This document shows, one piece after another, positions 49,573-59,715 of a stretch of 64,000 nucleotides of DNA. Position 1 is the first letter of the stretch. Each line of letters begins with the position of its first letter. The notes beneath the pieces are model-generated. The model did no database searches, was not told where the DNA came from, and saw only the letters and a list, made by a program, of their open reading frames with translations. The stretch comes from Anaerolineae bacterium (GTDB lineage: Bacteria; Chloroflexota; Anaerolineae; Aggregatilineales; Phototrophicaceae). The stretch is taken from contig JAJDZV010000014.1 of assembly GCA_022824465.1 (NCBI GenBank), positions 47,822 through 111,821 on the forward strand, written 5' to 3'. Made by a program: the position numbers and the translations under genes.

Positions 49573-52308
49573 CTAGTCATAGCGAAGCACGTTCATGACC
49601 CGTTCCTTGAGAGCGACGCGAACACTAAGGAAGGTGGCTGTCCAGCCGATGAGGATGGCGGCGATGAACAGGCCAAGGGCGGTGATGCGGGCGTCCGTCG
49701 GCAGGGGGATGGCGATGCCGCCGGCCGCTGCCAGCAGGCTTATGCACAGAGCGCTGACGCCGATGCCGATGAGGGCGCTGAGCAAGCCGATCAAGCTGGA
49801 CTCGATGAACATGACTTGCAGGACCCTTCGGGAGGTCAAGCCGATGGCTTTGAGGATGCCAATCTGTCGGCGGCGCTCCAGGGTGGAGAGGGCGACGGTG
49901 TTCGCCATGATGACAGCCGCGGCAAAGAGCGATAGCAAACCGGCTATCGTCGGGATGGCCGCGAATTGATCAATCAGGCGGCCGATCAGCCCGTCGATGA
50001 ATTGCACGTCAAGCGCGAGGGCGAAGATCACCGTTGAAAGCTCGGCGAGCGCGCGGTTGAGCTCGGCATCCGCCACTTGAAAGGCATACAAGGTGAACTC
50101 TGATGCGAACGACGGCGGCAACACATCGGGCGGGAGAATGCCGCCGGCGTCGCCGAAGACTGCCGCGCCCTCGCCGCTGTCGACGATGCCGATGACCTCA
50201 AGGCTTAGATCGGGAGCGCCTTCCAACTGTATGTGATCGCCAATGTCAATCCGCAGCGCATCCGTCACATCCCGCGGCAAGACGATGCGGGGCTGCCCGG
50301 CGTCCTCCAGCGCAAGCATTCGGCCCGCGAGGAGCGAGGGCTGGCCGCTGTAAATGTCGGGCTTGTCGGAGCGCCAGACAGACAGGTCAAGCGCATTGGC
50401 CTCAGCCACAGGCGCGCCGTTTATCTGGGCGACGTCGGTCTCATACATATCGATAGTGGTGCGATAGCTGATTTCAATATCGGCCAAGGCGTCGTCAATG
50501 GCGCCCTCAATCAGATTTTGCGGCAGCCCGGGAAAGGGGAAGACGAGAATGTTGCCGCCGAAAGTGCGGCTGAGTTGGAGATTGACCAGCTCGCGCGTGC
50601 CTTCGCCGACGAAGGCGATACTGCTAAGCGCGAACATGCCCGCGCTCAAAGCCAGCAACGTGACGGCGGTCCGGACGCGATTGGTCGAGAGGTTGCGCTG
50701 GGCGAGGCGAAGCGTGACCATACCCAGCGATGGGAGCTTGCCGACCAGGAAAACGATGAGCCATAACAGGGCTATAAGCAGCGCAAAGACGAGGAAGACC
50801 GCCGCGACTCCGATAACGCCAGCGAGATATGGCAATGGAGCGCCGACTTCGTCATCGTCGCTGATTGCGCCAAAGCCCACCGATCCACGCAGCGCCTCGC
50901 GCTCTTCCGGATTCAGGCTTTCAGCATCGCGCGCGGCAATTTCGGCGACGCGTCTTTCCGTCAACTCAAAGGACGGGCGCACAATTTGCCCGACGATCAA
51001 GCCCAGACTGATGGTGACGAAGATGAGCAGCAGGAGCGACTGCAGCAGGCCAAGCGAGATCAGGTGGTTTTCGTTGGGGCGCAGAATGATGCTCGGGCGA
51101 ACCTTAACCGCAGTGAGAATCGGCGCGACACCGAAAATGGCGGTGACGACCAATCCCAGCGCAAAGCCGAAGACGAGCGCCTCGGGGTAGATTCGCCACA
51201 CGAGCGTTTGACGCAGCGCCACCGATCCGTATTCGTTAACGATGACGCTCAGTCCGACGCCGACGATCAAGCCGACAACGCTGCCGATCAAGCCGAGCAT
51301 CAAGCCTTCGGTGAGGAAGAGCGCCGCCACCTGGCGTCCATGCAAGCCAAATGTCTTAACCGCCGCGATTTCGTTGGTCCGCCGGCGCACCAAGACCAGC
51401 ATCGTATTCATAATGCCGACCCCGCCAATGAGCAGCGCGCCAAGTCCCATCACAACGGCGAAATCGCTGAGATACTGTGAGACGACTTCGTAGCGTTCAA
51501 GAAAATCGTAGATGTCGGTGGACTCGATGCCGGGCGCAAGCGCCTCCACTTCGGCGCCGAGCCGGTCAAGCGCCGCTTCGTCCGGCCGATCGGGAAACAC
51601 CAAACCGATGCGGTTCGGCGCGAATTCATCGTTGATCGTCGATTGCGCGTTGGCTAGATCGAAGTAAGCGAAACCGAAGAAGGCGTTAAGGAAGTTGGTC
51701 ACGCTGCTCTCTTCGGCGACTGAGACGATGCCGCGCACGGTAAATGGTTCTTGCGTGCCGCTGACGCGCACCGTATCGCCGACTCCGATGCCGTTCTGCG
51801 CCGCCAGGTTGTCGCTGATGACGACATCGTTGCCGCCGGTGAAGAGCTGCGCAAGCGGCGAGGCGGGCGGATCAAGCGCCAAGATCGTATGCGTCGGCGG
51901 ATAAGTCTCCGGATTGATGAAGTTGCTGCCGATGAAGCTGGGACGACCGAATTGCGCGCCTTCCGCCTTCGTGATCTGCATATTGCGCCCGCTCATAAAG
52001 ACCGACGCACGCGCGCCCTGCTCACTCGCCCAGGCGAGGAGACGCTCCAGTTCCTCAGTTGTGAACGCGCGCGGATCGTTGCTGCCGAAGCCGCCAAAGA
52101 TGCTGTCATTGCGAATAAGCAGATCGCCCTTGACCTCAATGCGAACGTTGTTAGTCAAGGTATCGCCCACCGCCAAGCCCAGCGACCGCAAAGCAACCAC
52201 GGTGGCGACGCCGGCGCTGATGCAGAGGATGGCGAGCGTCGTCCAGCGTCCTCCGCGGCGAATGTTGCGCAGCGCGTAGGTCAAGTAGAAACGCAGGCGG
52301 TGGCTCAT
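49573..52308 (-). CDS. FtsX-like ABC transporter permease (MacB/LolC type, large)
   Basis: 911 residues: two FtsX permease modules. N-terminal membrane helix (RGGRWTTLAILCISAGVATV), an extracellular MacB-like domain (about 50-275), three helices with VMGLGALLIGGVGIMNTMLV, then a second set from about 400 with its own periplasmic region (about 600-780) and final helices ending in LKERVMNVLRYD. Works with a separate ATPase, not present beside it, to move lipids, lipoproteins or peptides across or out of the membrane. No adjacent ATP-binding gene, which is unusual. Substrate unknown. Confidence 0.83.
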   Translation of the reverse strand: MSHRLRFYLTYALRNIRRGGRWTTLAILCISAGVATVVALRSLGLAVGDTLTNNVRIEVKGDLLIRNDSIFGGFGSNDPRAFTTEELERLLAWASEQGARASVFMSGRNMQITKAEGAQFGRPSFIGSNFINPETYPPTHTILALDPPASPLAQLFTGGNDVVISDNLAAQNGIGVGDTVRVSGTQEPFTVRGIVSVAEESSVTNFLNAFFGFAYFDLANAQSTINDEFAPNRIGLVFPDRPDEAALDRLGAEVEALAPGIESTDIYDFLERYEVVSQYLSDFAVVMGLGALLIGGVGIMNTMLVLVRRRTNEIAAVKTFGLHGRQVAALFLTEGLMLGLIGSVVGLIVGVGLSVIVNEYGSVALRQTLVWRIYPEALVFGFALGLVVTAIFGVAPILTAVKVRPSIILRPNENHLISLGLLQSLLLLIFVTISLGLIVGQIVRPSFELTERRVAEIAARDAESLNPEEREALRGSVGFGAISDDDEVGAPLPYLAGVIGVAAVFLVFALLIALLWLIVFLVGKLPSLGMVTLRLAQRNLSTNRVRTAVTLLALSAGMFALSSIAFVGEGTRELVNLQLSRTFGGNILVFPFPGLPQNLIEGAIDDALADIEISYRTTIDMYETDVAQINGAPVAEANALDLSVWRSDKPDIYSGQPSLLAGRMLALEDAGQPRIVLPRDVTDALRIDIGDHIQLEGAPDLSLEVIGIVDSGEGAAVFGDAGGILPPDVLPPSFASEFTLYAFQVADAELNRALAELSTVIFALALDVQFIDGLIGRLIDQFAAIPTIAGLLSLFAAAVIMANTVALSTLERRRQIGILKAIGLTSRRVLQVMFIESSLIGLLSALIGIGVSALCISLLAAAGGIAIPLPTDARITALGLFIAAILIGWTATFLSVRVALKERVMNVLRYD

Positions 52309-52485
52309 CAGGCGGTCCCGTAGACACTTTGCGTCAACTTATCACTGACATTTAACCACAGAGCGCCCGGCGGGAAAATGCACAGTTGTTTGCGCGGGGA
52401 CCGCCGCCCTCATGCTTGCTTGCTGTTGACAGCTCGACTATATTTGAGCCCCAGGCTGGAAGACAGCGCGGAAAAGGATAGCAAG

Positions 52486-53232
52486 ATGGACAGACCCGTG
52501 ATCGGCATCACCAGCGGCGGACGGAGCGAGGGCTACATCAAGTCGCGGCATTATCGGGAGTTTTTCAGCGCGCCGGCGCCCTACGTGGATGCCGTGCGGC
52601 GGGCGGGCGGCATCGCCCTTATCATCCCGCCGGGCGAGCCTTGGGAGCACGTTTTGCCGCTGCTGGATGGCGTGATCGTGACTGGCGGCACGGACATTGA
52701 TCCCGGCGAATATGGCGGCGAAAGGCGCAATCCGCATATTCTGCCGGCGGACAACGAGCGCGACAAAAGTGAATTAGCCTTGGTCCGGCATTTGCTGCAT
52801 GAGCGGGAAAAGCCGACGCTGTGCATCTGCCGCGGCTTGCAGGTCTTGAATGTGGCCGCTGGCGGGACTTTGCATGAGCATATTCCCGACATTGGCGATG
52901 CCGATATTCACCGCGACGAAGCCGGTTTGTGGGCGATGCAGACTGTGCATGTGGAAGCAGACAGCTTGATCGCGGACGTCCTGGGGAAGACGAGTCTGAC
53001 CGCGTCATCCGGGCATCACCAGGCGGTTAAGGCGCTGGGCGAGGGATTGCGCGTGACGGCATTGGCGGCCGACGGCATCATCGAAGCGCTGGAAGCGGAG
53101 CGGCATCCCTGGATGATCGCCGTGCAATGGCATCCGGAAGTGACCGCGGCGGATGACCCGATCCAGCAGGCGCTGTTTGACGCGCTGGTGTTGAAAGCTC
53201 GCGCGCGCCAGCTTTTAGGCAGTCCCGGCTGA
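52486..53232 (+). CDS. Class I glutamine amidotransferase-like hydrolase (peptidase C26 / PuuD-like)
   Basis: Hydrolyses gamma-glutamyl amides, as PuuD does in putrescine breakdown. The nucleophile is Cys115 in TLCICRGLQVLNV, with the partner His in VQWHPEVT. Opens MDRPVIGITSGGRSEG and has DGVIVTGGTDIDPGEYGG. 248 residues, normal. The start was set at ATG 52486 with AAGGA seven bases upstream; the open frame before it is unlikely coding. Stands alone between two minus-strand genes; substrate beyond family level is unknown. Confidence 0.87.
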   Translation: MDRPVIGITSGGRSEGYIKSRHYREFFSAPAPYVDAVRRAGGIALIIPPGEPWEHVLPLLDGVIVTGGTDIDPGEYGGERRNPHILPADNERDKSELALVRHLLHEREKPTLCICRGLQVLNVAAGGTLHEHIPDIGDADIHRDEAGLWAMQTVHVEADSLIADVLGKTSLTASSGHHQAVKALGEGLRVTALAADGIIEALEAERHPWMIAVQWHPEVTAADDPIQQALFDALVLKARARQLLGSPG

Positions 53233-53240
53233 GACTGGCG

Positions 53241-55751
53241 CTATTCGGTCGTCAGGGTCATGAATTCGAGTTCGCGCTCAAAGCGTGTTTGGCTGCTGAC
53301 GTCAGTGCCGGGCAGGCTGAGGCCAGTTGCGTAATTGTAGACGATTAGCTTGACGGCATAAGTCCCCGGCGCCAGGCTGGACAAATCAATCTCATATTGG
53401 CTCAAGGCATCGCGGACGACGAAATCTTGCCCATACGCCTTATTCTCACTTTCATCGAAAAACTGAATGGATACGGCGTGCCTTTCCACCGGCAGGCGCT
53501 TCCACAAGACCGCAAGCTGGAGAGTGTCCCCCTTGGATGCAGCCTGCGCGTTGCCGAGAAGCGCCTTGTCATCGTAGTTGACGGCGAGCGGCGCATCGCT
53601 CAGGACCAGCTCGCAGGCGAACTCAGCGCGCAGGAAGATTTCGATGACAGCGGACTCGCCATCGGCGACGCGTCCGCAATCCCTGAAATGGCGGAAAAGC
53701 CAGACGCGGTATGCTTCAGCCGCGTCCGGCGCCGCCGCGCTTGGGTCATAGGCGAAGAGCACCAGACTCTTGGCGCTCAAATGAACATCGGCGTGTTGGG
53801 CGCTCAAGCCGGCGGCCGACCTTGAAACTTCGTCACCAGCTTCAATCTCAAATCGCAGAAGATCTCCGTCAGTTTTCAGCACGGTCAAATGACCTCCGCC
53901 AGGAATCGCCGACGCCGCAGCCAGCGGGTAAATGGCAAGGATCGCAGACTCGCTCTGTGGAATGATGACGCCGGATCGGTCAATCACCCCTTCAAAGCGC
54001 GCAACGGTCTCGCTCAAAGCGGCGCTGGCGTCACAGGTCTCGCCCAGGTCTCCCAGACGGAAAATCTGTACCAGCTCATCGGCGTAAGCGGCGGGGACGT
54101 CGACGAAGCTATGCGCCAGATCTTCGTCCGCAACTCTTCCGCGATGAAGAATGATATGCGTGAAGCCGTCAGACACAAGTTGCGCCTGGGCGGCGGCAAA
54201 ATCGTCTCTATTGCCCGGCGAACAAGTGATGGACTCGTCGGCGCGCCAAGTCTTTAGCAGCAGGTTGCCGTCAATATAGTCATAGGCGGATTCAGGCGTG
54301 CGCCCAGCCAGTCCCTCGACTTGTGGATAGCCATGCAAAGTCTGATGGTAGAGGTAACGCTTTGACCGATTGCGCCCCATCGGCAGATTGATCAAGCGGA
54401 TGGCGTCTTGCTCCGGTTCCGCCGCCAGCCAGTCGATCCACTGATAGCGCGGCTGATGCCGATGGTAACCGGCAGTCGGCGGTTGATAATATTCAAATGC
54501 CAAGAGCGCGATGCAGGCGAGGACCGCGAAGGGGCGCAGTTTGCGCGGGAAAGCGACCAGAATTGCCTGCAAGCCATAACATGTGAGCACAGCTAGCGGC
54601 AGAAGGATGCCGATTTGAAAAAATGAAGTATCCCAAAACGCTTTCGTTAGCCACGGAACGAGTAAATCCAAGTAATGTTTTGGCAGGAGCAAGTTTGAAA
54701 AGACCTGCCCGTCAATTTGAAGAACGTGACCAAGACGCAAAACGACGAAAAAGACAAGCATAATCAGCCAAGGCGCCATAAGGCGACGATTTGCGCTACG
54801 GAAAAGACCGACGACAATTAGCAGAAGCGGCAAAAAACCTAGATAACCATTAGGCGGTACCTTCGGCGGCGCACGATGAAACAGGCTGTCGAATACCGTT
54901 GGTGTGAAAGGGTGGCGCGGGTTGACTAGAAAAACCAACAGGTCGGTGCTGTTAGGCGCGTTGGCGCCTTTGTCAAGAGCCTCGCCAAGAAAGTTCTGGT
55001 CGACGATCATTGGAGTGATGCGTATTATTCCAATTGACGCCGCGACCAAAACCGTCAGCGCCACCCCGAACCAGAAGCGATGTTGCCGCCATCGTGTTGA
55101 AGCCAGATATAGTGTGTAAAGAGCCATCGCTACGAAAAGACAGACAAGGTTGTACATGATGATGAAGGCGGTCAACCCCGCGAAGAAGCCGGCAGCGAAC
55201 AACCATTTCCAGCGCCCCTCGACAATGCCGCGATGGAAGGCATAGAGCGTGAGCGGAATCGTCCAAATGGTTATTTGATCTAAATGATGAGCGTGAGTCA
55301 AAAAATAGGGACTGAAGCTGAAAATGACAGCGCCAACCAGCGCAATCCACTTGCCCGGGAATAATTGTCGCAGAAAGATGTAGCTGGCCAGGGCATTTGA
55401 AAACACGGTAATCATATAAGTGAGGAAGAACGCGTTGACGGTCGGCAAGACAGCCTGTAATCCGCGAAATATGAGAATATGCGGAAGACCAATATGATGG
55501 AAGGCAAGCGACAAACCATCGGGATAAAACAGCAACTCAGTGTAAAAGTAATTCGCCCTCCCCCCCAGCAGCAGTTCGCCATACCAGGCGTCCCAAAACT
55601 CGATCAATACATCGGCATCGCCTGGAGGACGATGCAGGGAATGCACATCGAGAATATTCTGCGCCAGGGGCCAGGTCGTCGCGATGATGAGCAGCGGGAC
55701 GATGATCAGAAAGTGGAGATGTTCGCGCAGCGTGCGAATGACAGAACTCAT
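53241..55751 (-). CDS. Large integral membrane protein, GT-C glycosyltransferase-like (copy 1)
   Basis: About 836 residues. Roughly 11-13 membrane helices in the first ~490 residues, beginning HFLIIVPLLIIATTWPLAQN. The first external loop holds acidic residues (DADVLIEFWDAWYGELL), as in GT-C enzymes that use lipid-linked sugars. Then a large soluble region and a C-terminal beta-sandwich (HAVSIQFFDESENKAYGQDF, YEIDLSSLAPGTYAVKLIVY). It is close to the next upstream gene along its whole length, so the two are tandem duplicates. GT-C function is inferred from topology. Start set at ATG 55751. Confidence 0.65.
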   Translation of the reverse strand: MSSVIRTLREHLHFLIIVPLLIIATTWPLAQNILDVHSLHRPPGDADVLIEFWDAWYGELLLGGRANYFYTELLFYPDGLSLAFHHIGLPHILIFRGLQAVLPTVNAFFLTYMITVFSNALASYIFLRQLFPGKWIALVGAVIFSFSPYFLTHAHHLDQITIWTIPLTLYAFHRGIVEGRWKWLFAAGFFAGLTAFIIMYNLVCLFVAMALYTLYLASTRWRQHRFWFGVALTVLVAASIGIIRITPMIVDQNFLGEALDKGANAPNSTDLLVFLVNPRHPFTPTVFDSLFHRAPPKVPPNGYLGFLPLLLIVVGLFRSANRRLMAPWLIMLVFFVVLRLGHVLQIDGQVFSNLLLPKHYLDLLVPWLTKAFWDTSFFQIGILLPLAVLTCYGLQAILVAFPRKLRPFAVLACIALLAFEYYQPPTAGYHRHQPRYQWIDWLAAEPEQDAIRLINLPMGRNRSKRYLYHQTLHGYPQVEGLAGRTPESAYDYIDGNLLLKTWRADESITCSPGNRDDFAAAQAQLVSDGFTHIILHRGRVADEDLAHSFVDVPAAYADELVQIFRLGDLGETCDASAALSETVARFEGVIDRSGVIIPQSESAILAIYPLAAASAIPGGGHLTVLKTDGDLLRFEIEAGDEVSRSAAGLSAQHADVHLSAKSLVLFAYDPSAAAPDAAEAYRVWLFRHFRDCGRVADGESAVIEIFLRAEFACELVLSDAPLAVNYDDKALLGNAQAASKGDTLQLAVLWKRLPVERHAVSIQFFDESENKAYGQDFVVRDALSQYEIDLSSLAPGTYAVKLIVYNYATGLSLPGTDVSSQTRFERELEFMTLTTE

Positions 55752-55834
55752 AGGACTTTCCGAAGTGATGTTGACGGAATCCACAAAGCGCCAGGCAATT
55801 AACATAGCACAGCCAACGCGAATGTGACAGAAGA

Positions 55835-58357
55835 TTATGGCTTTGTTTCAATCGTTATGCGAGTAAGATCCAGTTCGCGCTCGAAGCGAGTCTGGCTAAG
55901 CACGTCGGCGCCGGACAGGCTGACGCCAGTCGCGTAGTTGTAGACGATCAGCTTGACGGCGTAATGCCCAGGCGCCAGGCCAGACAAATCAATCTCGTAC
56001 TGATCTAGCGCCTCACCATGAAAGACGAAGTCCTGCCCCAGCGCCTTGGTCCCGTCTTCAGCGAAGAACTGGACCGAGAAAGCATGCGCCTCCGCTGGCA
56101 GCCGCTTCCACAGGATGGCGAGTTCCAACTTGTCGAGGTCCACAGCCGACAGCAAGTTGCCCAGCCGAATGCCATTGTCATAGTCAACCGCCAGCGGCGC
56201 ATCGCTCAGTACCAGCTCGCAGGGGTAATCCGGGCGCAGAAAAATCTCGATGACGGCAGTCTCCGTATCAACCAGGCGAGCGCAGGCTTTGAAATGCCGC
56301 GCCAGCCAAGCCTTGTAATTGTCGACCGTATCCCGGTCAGTCGCCGCCGGGTTGAAGACTGTTAGCGCGACCCGATTGCTTGTGAGCGCCGCCAAGGTAC
56401 TCCCGGCTTGAGCCTCGGCGCTCCCCGAAGACTCGCCATAAATATCCGCTTCATGCACGGGTATGGAGTCGCGCAGACTGTACAGAAAGGCGTGGTAGTA
56501 CCGCTCGGCGCCGCTGTCGTAATAGGCGCTCGGAAAGATGCCGAGCAGCGCAAACTGCTGCAAGGGGAGTATTGCCTGCTCTTCGACGCTCTTGAACAGC
56601 CGGATGCCGTCCTGATTCCATAGCGTCGGCGCGAAGTTGCAGCTTTGTCTCAGATCCTCAACGCGATAGACGCTGACAAATCGGTCGCTATAAACCGCCG
56701 GGATATTGACGAAGTTGGCGGAAAGCGCCTGGCGCTGGATGAGCGCGTGATGCAGCAGGATATGCGTGAAGCCAAAATCGAGCATTTGCTTCCGGGCAGC
56801 GAGAAACTCGGACTGGTTGCCGGGCAGGCAGTTGTACGCCTTTCCCGCGCGCCACTCCCGCAGCAGCAGGTTGCCTTCGATGGCGTCGAAGGCGCGTGGC
56901 GGTGTGCGCGTTGGTCGCCCCTCGGCATGGGGATAGCCATGGAAGGTCTGGTGAAAGGCGTAGAATTTGGAATACTGGCCGCCCATTGGCAGATTTATCA
57001 GGCGGATAGATTCCTGGTCGTCTTGCTCCCCAAACCAGTCAATGAAATCCAACGAGCCTTGCGGCAGCTCAAATGGGCGCTGCACCTGATAGTACTCAAA
57101 CGCGACTGCGCCAGCCAACAGCAATATGACGCCGAGCCTGAGCTTGCGCCGAACCGAATGCAGGAGCGCGGTTAGCCCGATGCAAGCCAGAATAGCGAGC
57201 GGGAGGAGGGCGCCAGCAAGAAATGCGTCCACCGTCCAAAATGGCTTAAAGACAGCAGGAATTGCCTGCGAAAGATAGTACTTTGGCAGAAACACGTTTT
57301 CGTAATTCGTCGAGTTCAGGGTAAGCGTTGAGCCAAGGCGCAAGATGAGGAAGATGAGCGCCACAGCCAGCCAGGGCAGCGCCAGGCGGCGAGTCTTGCG
57401 TTTCCACAGCGCAAGCGCAAGCAAAGCCAGCGGGATATAGCCGAGATAGACGATGCGATCCCAGCCGGGCTTGTCCACGATTGGATACAGCTGGTGGAAC
57501 AGAGGCGTCAGTACAGGATGCTTGTAATTGACGAAATACCACATCAGGTCGGTGCCGACCTCAAAGCCTTCATTCTTGGCCAGGGCGCCGGAAAGGCCGG
57601 CCGGGTCGCTTATCATGGGATAGACGCGGAGGAAAACGAAAGCGGCTATCACAGAGAGCAGCAGCGCGATCGAGAGCCAGTAGCGGGGGGTTCGCCAGCG
57701 ATTGAGCGCGAAGCCCAGGATATAAAGCGTCAGGATGATCAACAGGCAGACCAGGGTATACATGCCGACGAAAGCGGTCGCCCCGGCGAACAAGCCCGCC
57801 AGCAGCATAAGTTTCCAGTTCTCTTCCAGCACGGCGCGATGAAAACAATATAGAGACAGCGGAATGGTCGAGATGAAGGAAATATGTATTTGGGCGGGAC
57901 GCGTCAGAATAAAGCCGCTCATGCCGAATACGATTGAACCGAAAAGGGCGATCCAGCGATCGCGAAACAGGTAGTTAAGATACAGGTAACCGGATGCGGC
58001 GACCAAGGCGCAGAGCAAAAGATAGGTCAGGTTGAAGGCGTTGGCCGGGGGCAATATTGTCTTCAGGGCGGCGAGGGCGGCCATGTGCGGCAGACTGAAA
58101 TTGTGGAAAGCGAGGGACACGCCGTCGGGATGAAAGAGAAGATCCGTGAAGAAATAGTCGGCTTGGCCGGTGATTAAGCGTTCAAAATACCAGGCGTCCC
58201 AGAAGAGCATATTTGAGTCGATATTTTCTTGCGCCAGCCAAAAGCCATCGCGATCGAAGACATGGATGATTGTGGGCCAGGTCATCGCGATAATGAGCAA
58301 GGGTACGATGATCAAGAATGGCAGGTGATGACGCAGGACGCCGCGAAGGTTTTTCAT
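55835..58357 (-). CDS. Large integral membrane protein, GT-C glycosyltransferase-like (copy 2)
   Basis: 840 residues; same layout as the following gene (many helices, acidic first loop ENIDSNMLFWDAWYFERLIT, soluble region, C-terminal beta-sandwich with HAFSVQFFAEDGTKALGQDF). Shared strings include LLFHPDG/LLFYPDG, IRLINLPMG and LSDAPLAV. Start set at ATG 58357 (MKNLRGVLRHHLPFLIIV); the frame is open 13 codons further. 83 bases separate it from copy 1. Likely a cell-envelope sugar transfer role, unproven. Confidence 0.65.
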   Translation of the reverse strand: MKNLRGVLRHHLPFLIIVPLLIIAMTWPTIIHVFDRDGFWLAQENIDSNMLFWDAWYFERLITGQADYFFTDLLFHPDGVSLAFHNFSLPHMAALAALKTILPPANAFNLTYLLLCALVAASGYLYLNYLFRDRWIALFGSIVFGMSGFILTRPAQIHISFISTIPLSLYCFHRAVLEENWKLMLLAGLFAGATAFVGMYTLVCLLIILTLYILGFALNRWRTPRYWLSIALLLSVIAAFVFLRVYPMISDPAGLSGALAKNEGFEVGTDLMWYFVNYKHPVLTPLFHQLYPIVDKPGWDRIVYLGYIPLALLALALWKRKTRRLALPWLAVALIFLILRLGSTLTLNSTNYENVFLPKYYLSQAIPAVFKPFWTVDAFLAGALLPLAILACIGLTALLHSVRRKLRLGVILLLAGAVAFEYYQVQRPFELPQGSLDFIDWFGEQDDQESIRLINLPMGGQYSKFYAFHQTFHGYPHAEGRPTRTPPRAFDAIEGNLLLREWRAGKAYNCLPGNQSEFLAARKQMLDFGFTHILLHHALIQRQALSANFVNIPAVYSDRFVSVYRVEDLRQSCNFAPTLWNQDGIRLFKSVEEQAILPLQQFALLGIFPSAYYDSGAERYYHAFLYSLRDSIPVHEADIYGESSGSAEAQAGSTLAALTSNRVALTVFNPAATDRDTVDNYKAWLARHFKACARLVDTETAVIEIFLRPDYPCELVLSDAPLAVDYDNGIRLGNLLSAVDLDKLELAILWKRLPAEAHAFSVQFFAEDGTKALGQDFVFHGEALDQYEIDLSGLAPGHYAVKLIVYNYATGVSLSGADVLSQTRFERELDLTRITIETKP

Positions 58358-58531
58358 GAACGCTACATGGGTTCCGGTGCGATGGATGACTTGCATTTCC
58401 GGTTTTGCTTCAGGTCAAGCTTATCATTGCGGCGGGAGCTTGCAAAGCAGCATTGCGTCAGGATCCGGGGCGCGCGCGCCACACATTTTGTGTTGATCGC
58501 CTTGTAGAATTTTGAAAAACACGCGCGTTGC

Positions 58532-58552
58532 GGGCGCTTCAGCGAAACGCCC
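58532..58552 (-). terminator. Possible terminator of the hemB operon
   Basis: Minus strand: GGGCGTTTC (58552-58544), loop GCT, GAAGCGCCC (58540-58532), a 9-pair stem with one G-U pair, 77 bases after the hemB stop. The run of T begins about 11 bases later, so it is a weak candidate. Confidence 0.3.
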
Positions 58553-58628
58553 CTAAACTTTTGCGCGTAAAGGGATTGCCCCGGCATCAGAATCTTTCCG
58601 TACGGGCGACTCTGAAACATAGGCGGAT

Positions 58629-59687
58629 TCAGGCAGAGTCCAGCCAGCCGACGGCCTCTTTGGCGAAGTACGTGATGATCATGTCCGCGCCGGCGCGTTT
58701 GATGCTGATGAGGCTTTCAAGCGCGGCGCCTTCGAGATCGAGCCAGCCCTGACGCGCGGCCGCGTGGATCATGGCGTATTCTCCGCTGACCTGATAGGCG
58801 GCAAGCGGCAAATCAAAGCGACGACGCGCTTCGCTGAGGATGTCGAGGCTGGGCAGCGCCGGTTTCACGAGCAAAATGTCAGCGCCTTCTTCGGCATCGA
58901 GGGCGATCTCCTTGAGCGCCTCGCGCTTATTTGCCGGGTCGAGTTGGTATTGCGTTCGATCGCCGAAGCTGGGCGGGCTTTCGGCTGCATCGCGGAAAGG
59001 TCCGTAGAAGACGCTGGCGGCTTTGGCGGCGTAGCTCATCACGGCGACCTGCGCCATGGCGTCGGCATCAAGCGCGCGGCGAATGGCGGCGACCATGCCG
59101 TCCAGCATGCCGGAGGGCGCGATGATATCGGCGCCGGCGCGGGCATGCACGACCGATGCGCGAGCCAGCAATGCCAGCGTGGGGTCGTTGAGCAAGTAGC
59201 CGAGCGGCAGACTGGGATCGAAATGAGGGTTGCCAGGCCTGTTTATCAGCCCGCAATGTCCGTGATCGGTGTATTCGCAAAAGCACATATCGGAGATTAC
59301 AGCGAGTTCTGGCGCCGCTTCTTTGATGACGCTGATCGCCCGCGGAATGATGCCGGCCGGATCATAGTTGTCGCTGCCGCAAGCGTCCTTCATCGCCGGA
59401 ATGCCAAAGACAATGACCGCCGGAATGCCCAAGGCGGCGATCGCTTTGACCTCAGCCGGCAGGCGATCAAGCGTCAACTGAAATTGCCCGGGCATGGAAT
59501 CGATAGGAATACGCAAATCGCGGCCGTGGCGAATGAAGAGCGGAACTATGAAGTCGTCCGGCCCCAGAACCGTTTCGCGTACCAAGCGCCTAATCGACGG
59601 GGCGAGCCGCAATCGGCGCGGACGCATGACCTGCGCCGTCGCGGTGGCGTCTCTTGCCGCAATCGTCGTCGGCTTGCCGTCCGCCAT
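58629..59687 (-). CDS. hemB: Delta-aminolevulinic acid dehydratase (porphobilinogen synthase)
   Basis: Condenses two 5-aminolevulinate molecules to porphobilinogen in heme and tetrapyrrole synthesis (cytoplasm). Schiff-base lysines K222 (SYAAKAASVFYGPFRDA) and K275 (LLVKPALPSLDI) are present. The zinc site is of the three-Cys type: Cys135, Cys137 and Cys145 in DMCFCEYTDHGHCG. About 352 residues from ATG 59687; ATG 59627 is a second candidate. The open frame reaching 60182 is the out-of-frame shadow of the nitroreductase gene and is not part of hemB. Spacing of 28 bases to that gene indicates one operon. Confidence 0.95.
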   Translation of the reverse strand: MADGKPTTIAARDATATAQVMRPRRLRLAPSIRRLVRETVLGPDDFIVPLFIRHGRDLRIPIDSMPGQFQLTLDRLPAEVKAIAALGIPAVIVFGIPAMKDACGSDNYDPAGIIPRAISVIKEAAPELAVISDMCFCEYTDHGHCGLINRPGNPHFDPSLPLGYLLNDPTLALLARASVVHARAGADIIAPSGMLDGMVAAIRRALDADAMAQVAVMSYAAKAASVFYGPFRDAAESPPSFGDRTQYQLDPANKREALKEIALDAEEGADILLVKPALPSLDILSEARRRFDLPLAAYQVSGEYAMIHAAARQGWLDLEGAALESLISIKRAGADMIITYFAKEAVGWLDSA

Positions 59688-59715
59688 TGTGGAGTCGTCC
59701 AGGGTCCGAGCCGCC

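Noticed and set aside
50233..51493. Several plus-strand frames of 80-230 codons opposite the FtsX-type permease.
   Set aside because: The permease domains are continuous on the minus strand; these frames are antisense shadows.
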